Of a stretch of 64,000 nt of DNA, positions 37,345 through 47,825 are shown piece after piece. The DNA is from Calvatia gigantea (lineage: Eukaryota; Basidiomycota; Agaricomycetes; Agaricales; Lycoperdaceae), in NCBI GenBank assembly GCA_025093985.1, contig JACAAK010000004.1, forward strand, positions 2,294,001-2,358,000, read 5' to 3'. How positions within the stretch are numbered: position 1 is the stretch's first letter; every line of letters begins with the position of its first letter. Under the pieces are notes generated by a model that was given only the letters and a program-made list of their open reading frames with translations, had not been told where the DNA came from and searched no databases. The position numbers were made by a program, and so were the translations under genes.

Positions 37345-38098
37345 TCAGTTTGCTGCTCGTGGATTGCCTTCGGAATCAACAGCTGTGTGGTTGAAATCGA
37401 CTCCATACCCTGGAGCATGACCACTACTGTCGACCGCCGGTCCACTTTGGCCGGGAAGACCTGTGCTGTCGCTCGCAACCTTGGGTGCCTGGGGTGGCTC
37501 AGATGCTGTCAAAACCCCTCGTAACTGAGCTAGCTTTGTCTCCTGGGCCCTCTGTGATTTGAATGAATCATGAGGCCTGAGGCCTGAGGGGTGATTGTCT
37601 TTGCGCGAAGGCTTACGTCGTGCTCCATTCAGCGCTTGAATGGCTCTCTCAACGATATCTTTCTTAATTTCAAGCTCCTTCATGAGTCTGGCTCGATGTC
37701 CATGTTTGAGCTGGGACACGCAGCCAACGTTCAATATCAATGATACTTGGTCAGACCGATAAATTGCACACCTTGACATCTTTTTCCGCAGCTTGGAGTT
37801 TCGCGAGGGCGATGTCGTGTTCATGAATAGCTTCGTTCATGCGCTTGGCTGTTTTGTGTTCGTACCGTTCGCGTTTACCAAGTGTCGAACCGGCACTACC
37901 TGCCGACTAATTTGTATGAGATAATCCTTTTTTAAATCCTTAGTGGTTATTATCTACCTTCTGTGCTGCTCTGACATCCTTCTCAAGCCGAGAGAGATAT
38001 TGAAGTTCTTGTTTGACAGCGAAAGATTCTGCTTTCGCCTCCTTTGTTATTTCTTTCTCCATTCGCTTGATGGACGGATTTCGTGATGTGCTCGCCAT
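37345..38098 (-). CDS. Small helical hypothetical protein
   Basis: A protein of about 205 residues without a recognised domain. The start MASTSRNPSIKRMEKEITKE is at 38098. Predicted coiled coil covers the first two exons: AVKQELQYLSRLEKDVRAAQ, then GKRERYEHKTAKRMNEAIHE and IALAKLQAAEKDVK. After a 61-nt intron LKHGHRARLMKELEIKKDI continues, and the last 90 residues are polar and disordered-looking (Gly, Pro, Ser, Asn). It ends at 37345. Three exons splice cleanly with 50-60 nt introns. A structural role is likely but not demonstrable. Confidence 0.75.
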
Positions 38099-38943
38099 CG
38101 CTGATACGTAGCTGTGGGTATCTATGGGGCTCCAGAGGACCTTGAGTGTTTATAAACCTCCTGCGGTGTACCACCACTTACTCCGACACTACTAGGCCAA
38201 GGACCCATCCTGTTGATCCTGACGTCATTAGCCTGAGTCCCTCAAAAATCGGTGCACGTGATTGATACATTCGTAATTGGTCGTAACCACCAACCTCGAA
38301 ACTCCAGAGTCAGCGATCAGTCAAACGACCCGCATGTGATCGTGAGTTTGCATGCGTTCGGCCCAACCTGGCCCAACTCCAGTCCATGCGAAATCTGATT
38401 TACACGGCGATCAAAGATAACCCAAGAAGGAATATTGACACGGGCAGTGGGGCAACCCCGGAAATGGACCAGTTCGTGGATCGCGATGTTGCGTCCGTCA
38501 ACAATTCGAAGGAGCCGAATCATTTTCGGATAGGTGGGTGACGAAAGACCCTCCCAACCACCGGGGTACCACCACTTTCTAGATGGTTCTAGTGAAATGG
38601 GTGGAGCAACCTTGTCAATAACGGGAGGGCCAGGTTAAGTGGAGCTAGTCCAATTGGCTCCTTGGCGTCTTCAGCTTGCTCATTGATTGCCTACTCGTCA
38701 ACTCCCTGCTATCACCAGGCGTCCCCTGTTGATCTGTGTCAAGCATCTCAGGTTTGTGATCGTCGTTCTTCATCCGCCGTCCACAGAATTTGTTGAATCC
38801 AAATGAAAATCATATATCAATTTGCTTATGTTTTTTCCGGATCATGATTCAACAGTCCAACCTCGAATTCAAGGGCGTTTCCACCTCACACGCAACATCG
38901 GTGACAAATAAAAAAACTGACCGACCAGAGACGAAAATAAAGG
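38099..38943. other. Intergenic region upstream of the MscS channel
   Basis: Roughly 840 bp between two divergent genes. No additional gene seen. The first exon of the channel might lie inside it if the 38944 ATG is not the true start. Confidence 0.45.
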
Positions 38944-41900
38944 ATGAACTCAGCATATAGAAACGGGACACCGTCATCCTGTTGTTCACCTATCACCTCC
39001 ACCTGAGCCACCCTTGCGGGGACGGCAATATCACAGTCACAAGGACCTCTTCACCAATTCCCAAGAGGAGCTCTCCACACCAGATCCCGCTTCTCCGCCG
39101 TATCAATCCGTCGCCAACTCGTCAGGTCCTCGCCTCTCTGACGAGAATAACCCTTACCGAACGTATTCCCCCAGCCCTCCGTATAAATCCACCTCCCGTC
39201 CAAACCTCCTCAGTGAACCTCTGATGAAAGGGCGGGCTGAAGTGGATCGGCCCGAGTCCAAAAGAGAGGAAACATCAGTGGAGGATGAGAAGCCCAAGCC
39301 ATCAGTTCATTACCAGGAGAACATCAAGCCCTTCCAGCTCGCGGGACCAAGGCAAGATTCATCCGGAGATTATATGAGTTCTCGGGCCTCGTCGTTCAGT
39401 GAAGATGACTCCAGTGATTACGACTGGTCTGGTGAAGAAGACTTGGTCGACGAGGAGGCAAAGTTCGAGAAAAGGATGGGTTTGAAGACAAAACCCCAGG
39501 GATGGGGCCCCAAGAGGTATGTTTCCCCCTGGTTATTGCATAATTTAACATTGACATTGATTAGGATTATGGCTCTCCTTTTTTCATCTCTTTTGGGTTC
39601 GGTCTTCATGGCTGGAGTCCTTGTCGTTCCTCCCCTCATTATCCACTTCTACTGGTACAAACCTCACCCCACCGATCATCGGCGTTATGTTAAGGACAAT
39701 GTTGAGGCGTGGTTCTTCTGGGCTGCTTCTAACCTAGTCGTCTCATGGTGGTTGGCAGCCCTTGTAAATCTTGTCCCCATTGTCGCGCGATTCGTCATAT
39801 CTGCGGCCTGGGGACATGTATCTGAGTACGTCAAGACCAGGATAGAGATGTATAATTCTGTCAAGGGCACCTTCAAACCGGTTTTGTACGCCGCGAGTGC
39901 TTGGGTTAGTTGGACAATCATTTTTGGAGGCGTCTACAAGCTCTTCAACAACGACGAGCCAACTCAAAGTCGTGCTGGTTACACACGTCGCCTCTCCCAA
40001 GTGGTCGAGTTCATGTTCTTCTTCGCTTTGGTTTTCTGTGCCTCGCGTATGCTCTCTCATGCTATTGCCTTCAACTTCCACCGGACTGCTTACAAGGAGC
40101 GCATCGAATCCCTCGAAGAGGCATTAGCCGTCATCGAAAAACTACGCGACTATCGGCCTGCGCGCTCCACTGGTGGATATTTCAGGTCCGGCGCACGAAC
40201 ACCTATTCTCAGGGGTGCGGCATTTTCAGATAATGAACATGCAACGCGACTTAGCCAGGCTCTAAGGGGTATTAGCCCCACCCGGTCAGGCAAGGAGCGT
40301 GGAGATGATGAAGGTGATGGGGACATATCTGATTTAGATAATGACACCACTTTGGTGAATCGGAAAGTAAAGAAGAACAGGAGGTCTTGGCTCGAGTTCG
40401 GGAAAAAGGACGGCACTCCAGAGGAGGTCATCAGTTCACCTCAAGAGAGCCTAGAACATGACAATTCCGTGGCGGAGATTGACCTCACACAGCACGACCC
40501 TCCGGCCAGTTCCTCAAGACCCTTGACGCCATCTCACTTGAATCCGCATCGATACCCGCCGCAGGTTTCATCGAGAGCGGCGAGCCCACAACCAAGTCTT
40601 GATGGAGGAGTCAAACATGCCGCAATAGCTATCAAGAACGCTGTTTTACACGATGCTCGGAACATCGTGGGGACGAGCGACGAGGATTTGACACAATTGA
40701 ACTGGGATGTTAGCTCGTCGCGTGAGGCAAAGGTGCGCTTGTTCACCAGTCATTTTCCGCACACTATGCTGACGATGACGAAAAGCGCTTAGCTCGGGCT
40801 ATATATATGCGCTTTAAAGACCGCAGGCGCACCTTTCTAGTCCCAAGTGATTTCTATCCTGCTTTTCCTACCGAGGAAGCTGCCAACGATGCATTTCGTG
40901 CGTTCGACAAAGACAACAATGGTGATACCTCGCGTGCGGAAATCAAGACTACCCTCTTAAAAGTCTACAAGGAACGTCGTTTCTTATCCCGTTCCATGCG
41001 GGATGTTGGCGAGGCTCTAAAGACACTGCATCCATATCATTCTATTTTTCGGTGCCGTTATCCTGTTCTTCATCACCTTGAGTGTGTTTGGAGTTGAGGT
41101 TGGTAACTCTTTGACGAGCGTCTATTCCATTGGCATTGCGGCGAGTTTCATCTTCAAGAGTTCGGCGAGTTCGGCATTCGATGCGATCATGTTCCTGTTT
41201 GTCACACAGTGAGTTTCTCGCTTGTCTTCGTGCCCACATATCCTGACTTTCGATATCAGTCCATACGACACCGGCGACCGCTGCTTTATAGACAAGGAGA
41301 ACTTAGTTGTGAAAAAAGTAGGGCTTGTTCGCTGTGAGTAGCCACCCACCTCAAACGTCAAGGTGTGATTTTGATGATCCGGTAGACGGTATTCGCTCGG
41401 TCGGATGGAACGGAGACATATTACTTCAACAGTCAGCTCTTCTCCAAGTTCATGTAAGTTGTTCAGCGTTGACCGCATTTGTGTTGAGTCTAAGTCATTT
41501 CGACAGTACCAACGTCCGTCGCAGCGGGGTAGGTACCAAGTAAACTACTCTCAATGATCCCAGACTTACACACCCAGAAAACGACCGAAAACCTTACTAT
41601 GCAAGTTGCTTGGCGCACGCCCCTTGAAAAGCTGGACGCCCTTGAGCGTTGCTTAAATGAATGGTTAGAGGCCGAGGAGAATCGGTGGTTTGAGCCATCA
41701 ACTAACATCACCTTGCAACATATCGTATACCAACGCTACTTGGAGCTAAGCATGGTTATTGGGCATAACGGGTGAGTGTCGGTAGGCAACTCACCCCACA
41801 TCTCTGACAGTGGTTTCAGAAATTGGCAAGACTGGGGTCTCCGGAACACCCGAAGAACCGCATTTCATGCAGCTGTCCAATACTACTGCAACCAGCTTGG

Positions 41901-42213
41901 AATTACTGGACATGAGGCACCATTACCCATTACATACGCCGACCCACAGACAAAAACATACAGTCCGGAGAAAAAATCGTCTCCCCCAACCAGTCCAGCA
42001 AACTCTAGAAGCTTTGGAGGCAATTATTTACCACAAGAGCAGCCATTGCCACAAGAGCGCGCAAGGGGGGAGTCGGAGTGGCAAGGGATCGAGGGCCCGG
42101 CGAGGAAGATGAAACCTAGTCTTGGCTTCTTGCCGCCGCGGAATAGGGAAACGACGTTGTCGAGAGCGAGGAAAAGCAGGAGCCGGAAGGTGGTAATGAG
42201 GGGTGTGGATTGA
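38944..42213 (+). CDS. MscS-type mechanosensitive channel with EF-hand (Msy1/Msy2-like)
   Basis: A membrane channel of about 950 residues, related to fission yeast Msy1/Msy2, which regulate calcium at the ER during osmotic shock. The probable start MNSAYRNGTPSS is at 38944, then a disordered N-terminus (QYHSHKDLFTNSQEELSTP). Membrane helices include LFSSLLGSVFMAGVLVVPPL, AWFFWAASNLVVSWWLAALV, SAWVSWTIIFGGVYKLF and FMFFFALVFCASRMLSHA. An EF-hand loop DKDNNGDTSRAEI lies at about 40909. The pore and beta domain follow: GAVILFFITLSVFGVEVG, FIFKSSASSAFDAIMFLFV, HPYDTGDRCFIDKENLVVKK, DGTETYYFNSQLFSKF, and NLTMQVAWRTPLEKLDALE. The end is at 42213. Three one-base frame breaks (38970-39000, 41026-41032, 41324-41328) disturb it. 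Confidence 0.9.
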
Positions 42214-42433
42214 CCTATTTTGATTGTTTTTGGTTTTTTCTTTCGTCTGGGTTGTAGACAATGCCATTTGTAAAGTATAGGCAGTGGATTTTCTGTAGTG
42301 CAAAACATTCCAGTGTTACCAACTAAAGGCTGCTTTAAGCGATGTATTTCTTGATCTTCACAGTGCTTATGGTTTCCGACTTCCTGATAAACCAACGGAG
42401 TTTTACCATTTCCATGCGAAAGTCCCACATCTC

Positions 42434-44007
42434 ATGGCATCACCTGAACTACATGATGAACAAGGACAAGCGATAAGAACTATCTTCGGCATCTACGCTG
42501 GTATCGGCCTCAAACCACCCCCAAAACAATTCACCGTTTTGGCTTCTTTTTATCTGACTCGGTCGCCTTCGCCCGCCGTTGAAGATGGAAATGCCGAACG
42601 GCTAATCAAGGTCATCAGTCTCGCTACCGGTACAAAGTGTATACCCACTCTCAAATACTCACCGAGAGGCGAACTGGTCCACGACTCCCATGCGGAGGTG
42701 CTTGCAAGGAGGTGTACCGTCCGGTGGTTTCTTGAGGAAGTTGGGAGGATAAGAACGGCTCCGGATTATGCTTCTGACTGGTTAATTCGAACGGATGGCA
42801 GACCCTCAAAGGGCTCGGATGAGAAGCCCCCTTATCGATTGCAAGGCGATGTAGAATTAAACATGTACGTTTCTACCCTTCCGTGTACGTCCTCCATCTC
42901 CGTGTTTTCGCATTCCTGTGTCACCTATCAATGAGAGTCATCCACAGGTGGTGATGCATCTATGCGCTACCTAGCATCAATCCAGGACGCCTCCATGGCC
43001 GCCCTTAAGTCCGAAAACACTTTCCCAACCCTCGCACAACATGAAGCCTCGCGTGGTCGCGATAACTACAATCGTCTCGGTGTTTTGCGTACAAAACCTG
43101 GACGCGCGGACTCTCCGCCAGCATTGTCGATGTCTTGCAGCGATAAGATGGCGAAGTGGAGTGTGCTTGGCGTTCAGGGATCGTTAGGGGCGAGGTTTTT
43201 GGAGCCGGTGTATTTGAAGAGGGTGATTCTTGGGGAGGTTCCGGCGGAGGAGGAAATGAGGATGGTTGTAAAGGAGGATTGTGATAGGGCATTCAAGGAG
43301 AGGGTTGCAAATGTAAAAGGTCCGCATCCAGGGGTTCTGTCTATGAGGTCTTACTGATATGATTGTTGGATTCAGGTTTGCCGGAAGGATATGCCGTCCA
43401 TCCTCCCGAAATATGTTTTACGAATTTGCCCTTCGTATATTCTAAGACGGAGCTCGATAAGATCGTCAGGGCTACAGGCTCTTGTAACGAGTGTAAGTTC
43501 TTTGTTCGTTCATTCGCCTGAGGGTATTGATTTTGCCTTCCGGGATGATCAGCACTTTGCTGGGTGGCTGGTTCTCGACCTTCGGAGGTCCTTATAAATG
43601 GCTTGAGGCGGAGCACATCCCCCAAGAACCGCTTATGTTGAGAAATATAGGTGTGTGGTGGTGATTGGAGTGGGTCGTGCAAATGTACTCTGACGTCTTC
43701 GCCCAGACCTCTATTATCGCGGATATCTATGTTCAATTTATACAACCAAATATTAGACCTAGAGAGCCTGCCACTTGTTTCGTAAGTTCGGACTCTCTCT
43801 TTCACCCTCTTCCGTTGATGAGTTCTTTTCAGAGATGGAGAATCTTATGTGAACGTCAAAGCAACATCAACTCGATACCAGCATGCCAAAGCAACTCTAC
43901 TTGGCCCGGTGGGGCCATTCTGCGGTTGGATCAAAATCGATCTACGGTACCAAAATTTCACAATAAATGGTGCCTACAACAACCTGTTGACGCCAACTTC
44001 TTCGTAA
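42434..44007 (+). CDS. TAD1: tRNA-specific adenosine deaminase 1
   Basis: TAD1/ADAT1 converts adenosine 37 of tRNA-Ala to inosine. The start MASPELHDEQGQAIRTIFGI is at 42434. The zinc deaminase motifs are clear: HDSHAEVLARR supplies the histidine and the proton-shuttling glutamate, PCGDAS (spliced) the first cysteine, and ALSMSCSDKMAKWSVLGVQG the second. KFIP-type family blocks include LSFN-like QFTVLASFYLTRS, ISLATGTKCIPTLKYSPRGE and GLPEGYAVHPPEICFTN. The C-terminus reads PSEVLINGLRRSTSPKNRL, then, only if one base near 43633-43639 is ignored, VEKYRPLLSRISMFNLYNQ, and YQHAKATLLGPVGPFCGWI. The stop is at 44007. Without that correction a stop appears at 43639, which would remove the conserved tail. 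Confidence 0.9.
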
Positions 44008-44350
44008 GCGATACTAGATATGTTAAGCTCGGTAAATTGTACAGCTCACTCTGGAGCCCGCTACGCATCCCGAAAGTATTAAATAAATAACTTGGTGTGC
44101 AGCATATTAAAGGACATTACTCCAACGTAACGAAGGAAAACGATACAAAATACAGAAAGCAACAGCTCCTGGAGTTCATAACTCACATCGACAAGATCTA
44201 TCAAATCTTTCCCCAAACATAGGAGTGAAGATAGCGAAACAGCACAAACGGAAGCGTTAGCTCAGAAAGCGTGTATATAGGAGGGAAGTCATAATTTGGG
44301 CTTAGGAGGACCATAGGTATCTGGCCTAGAAACCACACGCCACGTCAATG
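44008..44350. other. Convergent 3' spacer between TAD1 and GPC1
   Basis: 343 bp between two converging stop codons, AT-rich in part; only transcript ends expected. Confidence 0.5.
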
Positions 44351-46120
44351 TCACGAATTCTTCTTATCCGAAACGGGCTTGAGATCAGGGCTTGACTCTG
44401 ATGAAGAAGATGACGACACGCTCGGAAGCGGTGTTGTGAGATACTCTGGCGATATCGAACCTACAGAAGAGTTATCCGTTTCAACGGATGTGGGCGTGAG
44501 ATTAGGCGTCGATGCACCTGAGGATCGTGCGGCAGTCTCGGCCAACTCTTTCCGCAAAACTTCAAGTTCGCGTTCGAATCTGTATACTTAATCAACATGT
44601 AAACAATGGAATGGTGAGATGAATCACGAACTTGCGACCGAAAACCTCGATGTAGAATCCTCCGCCATTCCACACGCTAACCGCAAATATCAGAAGTAGG
44701 AAGGCACCACTCCACATGGGACTCTTGTACAAGAGAAAAACAGCTGGCAGTTCTGTCAAAATGGCATAAACTGTAAAAGAAGGTTATTATTAGTTGTCCA
44801 CGTTGCACGGTTCTGTAAGTTAACCTACGCAGTTGACCACCCATGAAAAATGCTTCGCGAAACTGAGGCGGAATCGAGCTCAGACTCTTGCCAATAGCGC
44901 CACGTTGATCGTTGAGCAAGTACGAGAAAGAAGTTGTTCGCTGTCCAGGATTGGATTTTTGCTCGACGGTCGACGAGAACGAATTTCCAGTACAAAAGTT
45001 GCCAGCTGCAGTCTGAGGGGGGGTAAATGGTAATATTTCTTGTCATGAAGGATAATGACGCACAAATTCCGCCGCTCAGTAATAAAGCGCGAACAGGATC
45101 CAGGTATGGAATTTGGACCAGGGCCGGGAAACGTTCGCTTGCGCCAGGGTAGAAGTGTCTGAGTGTAAAGGTCAAACCAACACCAACGAAACAGAGTCAG
45201 AGCAAGACATACCTGATCACAGTGAAGGTAAATGGTGCATATATGTGGATGAATAAAGACGTGACTTTATCCTGGTCATGGAAGACCAAACTGTTGCGCC
45301 AAGTGATGACGGCACTGGCAAGCGAGCCATGTGAAAGACAGTAGCAGGCGACGAAGAAAGCAGCATTCGACGGGAGGAACCAAATATAGATGAAATTGAG
45401 GATCGTAACGTAGTAGCAGAGATCGAAAAGGAAGTAGTGCCACGCTCGCCGCTTGTATTGGATGTAACGCAAGGGGAGGAGGTACAAGCCCATGACTGTG
45501 TATGCCACATGCACCCATCTAAATATCGATTGATGAGTACTGTTATAGGTTTCGGGTGGTGGTGGTCCTGGGACGTACTCTGGGTGCATTCCAAACATCA
45601 AAGCAGAGAAGAGGAGGGTCATGACACCGAAGAAAAATGAAACCTTTTCGCGTGTGCGGACAACTTTTGCAGACTGCCATGATGAAGCCAAGGAGGCCAT
45701 ACGCGTGGAAATCTTCAATATGTCCTAAGTCAAAGTCTTTGAGCTGATAAGGTGGCCGGTTCGTACCTTGAGCTTGAAATTCTTTATTTCCCGTTCAAAA
45801 TTCTCTGCGAGCAGGTCCCCAGACAGATCTTTAATCTTGAATGTCTCCTCCGCCTTAAGCTTGAGGCGATCGCTATGTTTCTGCAGCTGTTTCTGAAGTT
45901 TGCGTTGTATGAGGTCGACATGGGAGTCAAAATATGTCTCTATGGTGTCTGCAATAGCGCCATTGAAGATGAGCCAAAGGGTATAATGAGGTTGTGACAG
46001 CCTACCTAGAAGGGTGAACGCGCTAGCCCAGTCTGAGGACTCTTCGCGTATGAAGCGCTCAAATGGTGCGCTAAAGTAGCCTTTGGCTGGAAGGGACGGG
46101 GAGGGTGGCCTTGAGCCCAT
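44351..46120 (-). CDS. GPC1: Glycerophosphocholine acyltransferase 1 (DUF2838)
   Basis: A multi-span membrane enzyme that acylates glycerophosphocholine to lysophosphatidylcholine. The start MGSRPPSPSLPAKGYFSAP is at 46120; a longer frame begins at 46183. A charged coiled-coil-like segment (RKLQKQLQKHSDRLKLK) precedes the core: REKVSFFFGVMTLLFSALMF, EYVPGPPPPE-type GMHPEYVP, RYIQYKRRAWHYFLFDLCYY, LNFIYIWFLPSNAAFFVACY, LSHGSLASAVITWRNSLVFH and IHIYAPFTFTVIRHFYPG. Then WQLLYWKFVLVDRRAKIQS, GQRTTSFSYLLNDQRGAIGK and SIPPQFREAFFMGGQLVYA follow. NGGGFYIEVFGRKFERELEV and a Ser-rich tail end at 44351. One extra base near 44947-44951 separates KIQS from GQRTT. Opposite strand neighbours share its promoter. 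Confidence 0.92.
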
Positions 46121-46458
46121 GGTGGTGGTGGAGGAGGGGAAGACGCGTTGAAAGAGATCACAGTGGTGTGTCGGTTGGCACAAATTGGTTGCTAGTCCTG
46201 CTTACGTCATAAGTTTCCCCAAGCACATTGTCACTGGACAGGAGGGTAAGGGGACCTTATCACATGACTACCTGCGCATTCTGCACTGTCGTCCCTCCTT
46301 CTATCCACCTCTGACTCACTGCCAACCAGTGAACACAACCCTATTTTCATTCGCAACAGTTCTCAAACATTACAACGTCAACACCTTAAACGCGTGTATT
46401 ACCTAAGTAATCCAAGGGCAGTCATCTTGTGAAGAACCACGGCATTGCAGAGTCCACG
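46121..46458. promoter_or_regulatory. Bidirectional promoter between GPC1 and DUF1748 gene
   Basis: 338 bp between divergent start codons, C/T-rich on the right-hand side. Contains the longer GPC1 frame start at 46183. Confidence 0.5.
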
Positions 46459-46979
46459 ATGCTGGGAACACTCGGTTCGACTACTCTCTGCCTCGGAGGA
46501 GCCTATCTGCTCACTCGAGTCTCTCTAGTACACATTGGGTTCGATGCCATGCTCATCAGTGCCCTCTTGGCAGGCGTGAAGAGGACGACTGGCCTCACGT
46601 ATGCCCATTCGCTTTTTTTCTTTATCTGACATACAAGCTCACCATGATTCCAGTCCTGCATTATCACAAGTCCCCAACAAAGACATCCGCCGTAAGCTTT
46701 TGCCCCCTTGGCACGCAGTTCGTGTAACCCATCTTCCTCTTTGTTTAGAATTTCTCCGTAGCTATCTTGAGTTCGGTGAGTTGCTACCCCAACAAACCCC
46801 TCCACACTGACTCACGATTCTGCAGGCGAATATATCTTTGATTTTGCCGTCGTTATCTTTGGTGTATGCTCTATTTTTCTCGTACTATACATCGTGGTCA
46901 CTCATTCCGCTCCAGCGTTCCTCTTCTTTCGAGAGAAGGAGATAGGCTACTTGAGCTCCCCGCCTTCACGTAGGGTGAG
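46459..46979 (+). CDS. DUF1748-family small protein (EGO2-like), 3' end uncertain
   Basis: A small conserved fungal protein; in yeast a DUF1748 member belongs to the vacuolar EGO complex that anchors TORC1 signalling. The start ATG is at 46459. A 51-nt intron joins MLGTL to VHIGFDAMLISALLAG, and the chain continues VKRTTGLTPALSQVPNKDIR, RYLEFGEYIFDFAVVIFG over three more short introns. The order matches the family pattern of a short hydrophobic N-terminus, the VLAGVKR-like block, and a GE-x-FD motif. The final exon after VVIFG (AFLFFREKEIGYLSSPPSR) is plausible. Beyond 46979 the open frame runs on to 47274 but overlaps DAD1 on the other strand, so I stop at the last supported codon. Confidence 0.7.
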
Positions 46980-47129
46980 CACCGAGCCTCGGAGCCGTGT
47001 CCTTCCCTGCAGCCCCTTTCTTTTTCTAAAGGCCGTCGCATATTTGGCCTGTCTGTCTCTAATTTTCTTTTCCTTGCTGTTACTATATCGCACTTGGAAG
47101 TTCCTGCGCATTCCTCTCTATTTACCTAA

Positions 47130-47596
47130 TCATCCCAAGAAATTATATACAAAGAAATGGAGAACAATGGATCCCAAAGCAAAGTCCGCAAAAGCCCTGA
47201 ATATTTGTGTATCAGAATCACTGATACAAACCCCCAAAACTGAAGCACATACCGTTCCGGAGAAACTTCTTTGAATTCGTTTTGGTTGTCAGGGTTGACT
47301 TGAGAACGCAATGAAGCGGTCAACACGAATTGGCCGACAGTACTTGCAAAACTATAAGATGTGTGAGCAGTGTTGGCCATTGAACTAGGCAAATTCACGG
47401 CTTACCCCGCTAAGAAAGCGTTGAAAGGGTAATTGGTGACCAGAATGCAGTACAGGAATTGCACAATCCCCGAAAGCATGAGGAACAAGAGAAACGAGTC
47501 AATAAACTTCAGGCGGTCTGAAGTGTCTTCATTGTACGCCTTCCACAATGACTGGATAGGCGACTGGGCCTTTTGCTGGGTAGATTTTGGGGCCAT
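47130..47596 (-). CDS. OST2: Oligosaccharyltransferase subunit DAD1/OST2
   Basis: An essential small membrane subunit of the ER oligosaccharyltransferase that transfers N-glycans. The start MAPKSTQQKAQSPIQSLWK is at 47596. The conserved block RLKFIDSFLLFLMLSGIVQF continues to YCILVTNYPFNAFLAG, then after an intron FASTVGQFVLTASLRSQVNP, FKEVSPERAFADFALGSIV and the terminal LHFFVYNFLG, with the stop at 47130. Three membrane spans are visible. The final intron must be spliced: an unspliced reading loses the conserved C-terminus. The gene is divergent from the mitoribosomal gene with 229 bp between start codons. Confidence 0.95.
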
Positions 47597-47825
47597 GAGA
47601 CGGGTATGAGAACGGACAGCGCTCCGCGACGTGTCGGCCCTCTGTGTCACCAGGCCAAGCCTATGCCAAATACAACCACATATCACTGTCCCGTGCCAAG
47701 GCGCTTAGGCGCGTCGCCGCTACTTACTGACCAAAAAAAACTTTCCGCCTCAGGTACCGACAGCTTTGGGCTGAGCTTTCGGTAACTCACCCTTGACAGT
47801 CCTCCTATCCTCTGTTGCGCTACAT
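47597..47825. promoter_or_regulatory. Bidirectional promoter between DAD1 and the mitoribosomal protein
   Basis: A 229-bp spacer between divergent start codons serving two housekeeping genes. No TATA box recognised. Confidence 0.5.

Noticed and set aside
41300..41334. Using GTTCGC as a donor to avoid the third frame break in the channel gene
   Set aside because: It would drop two conserved residues and ignore an ideal GTGAGT donor six bases later.
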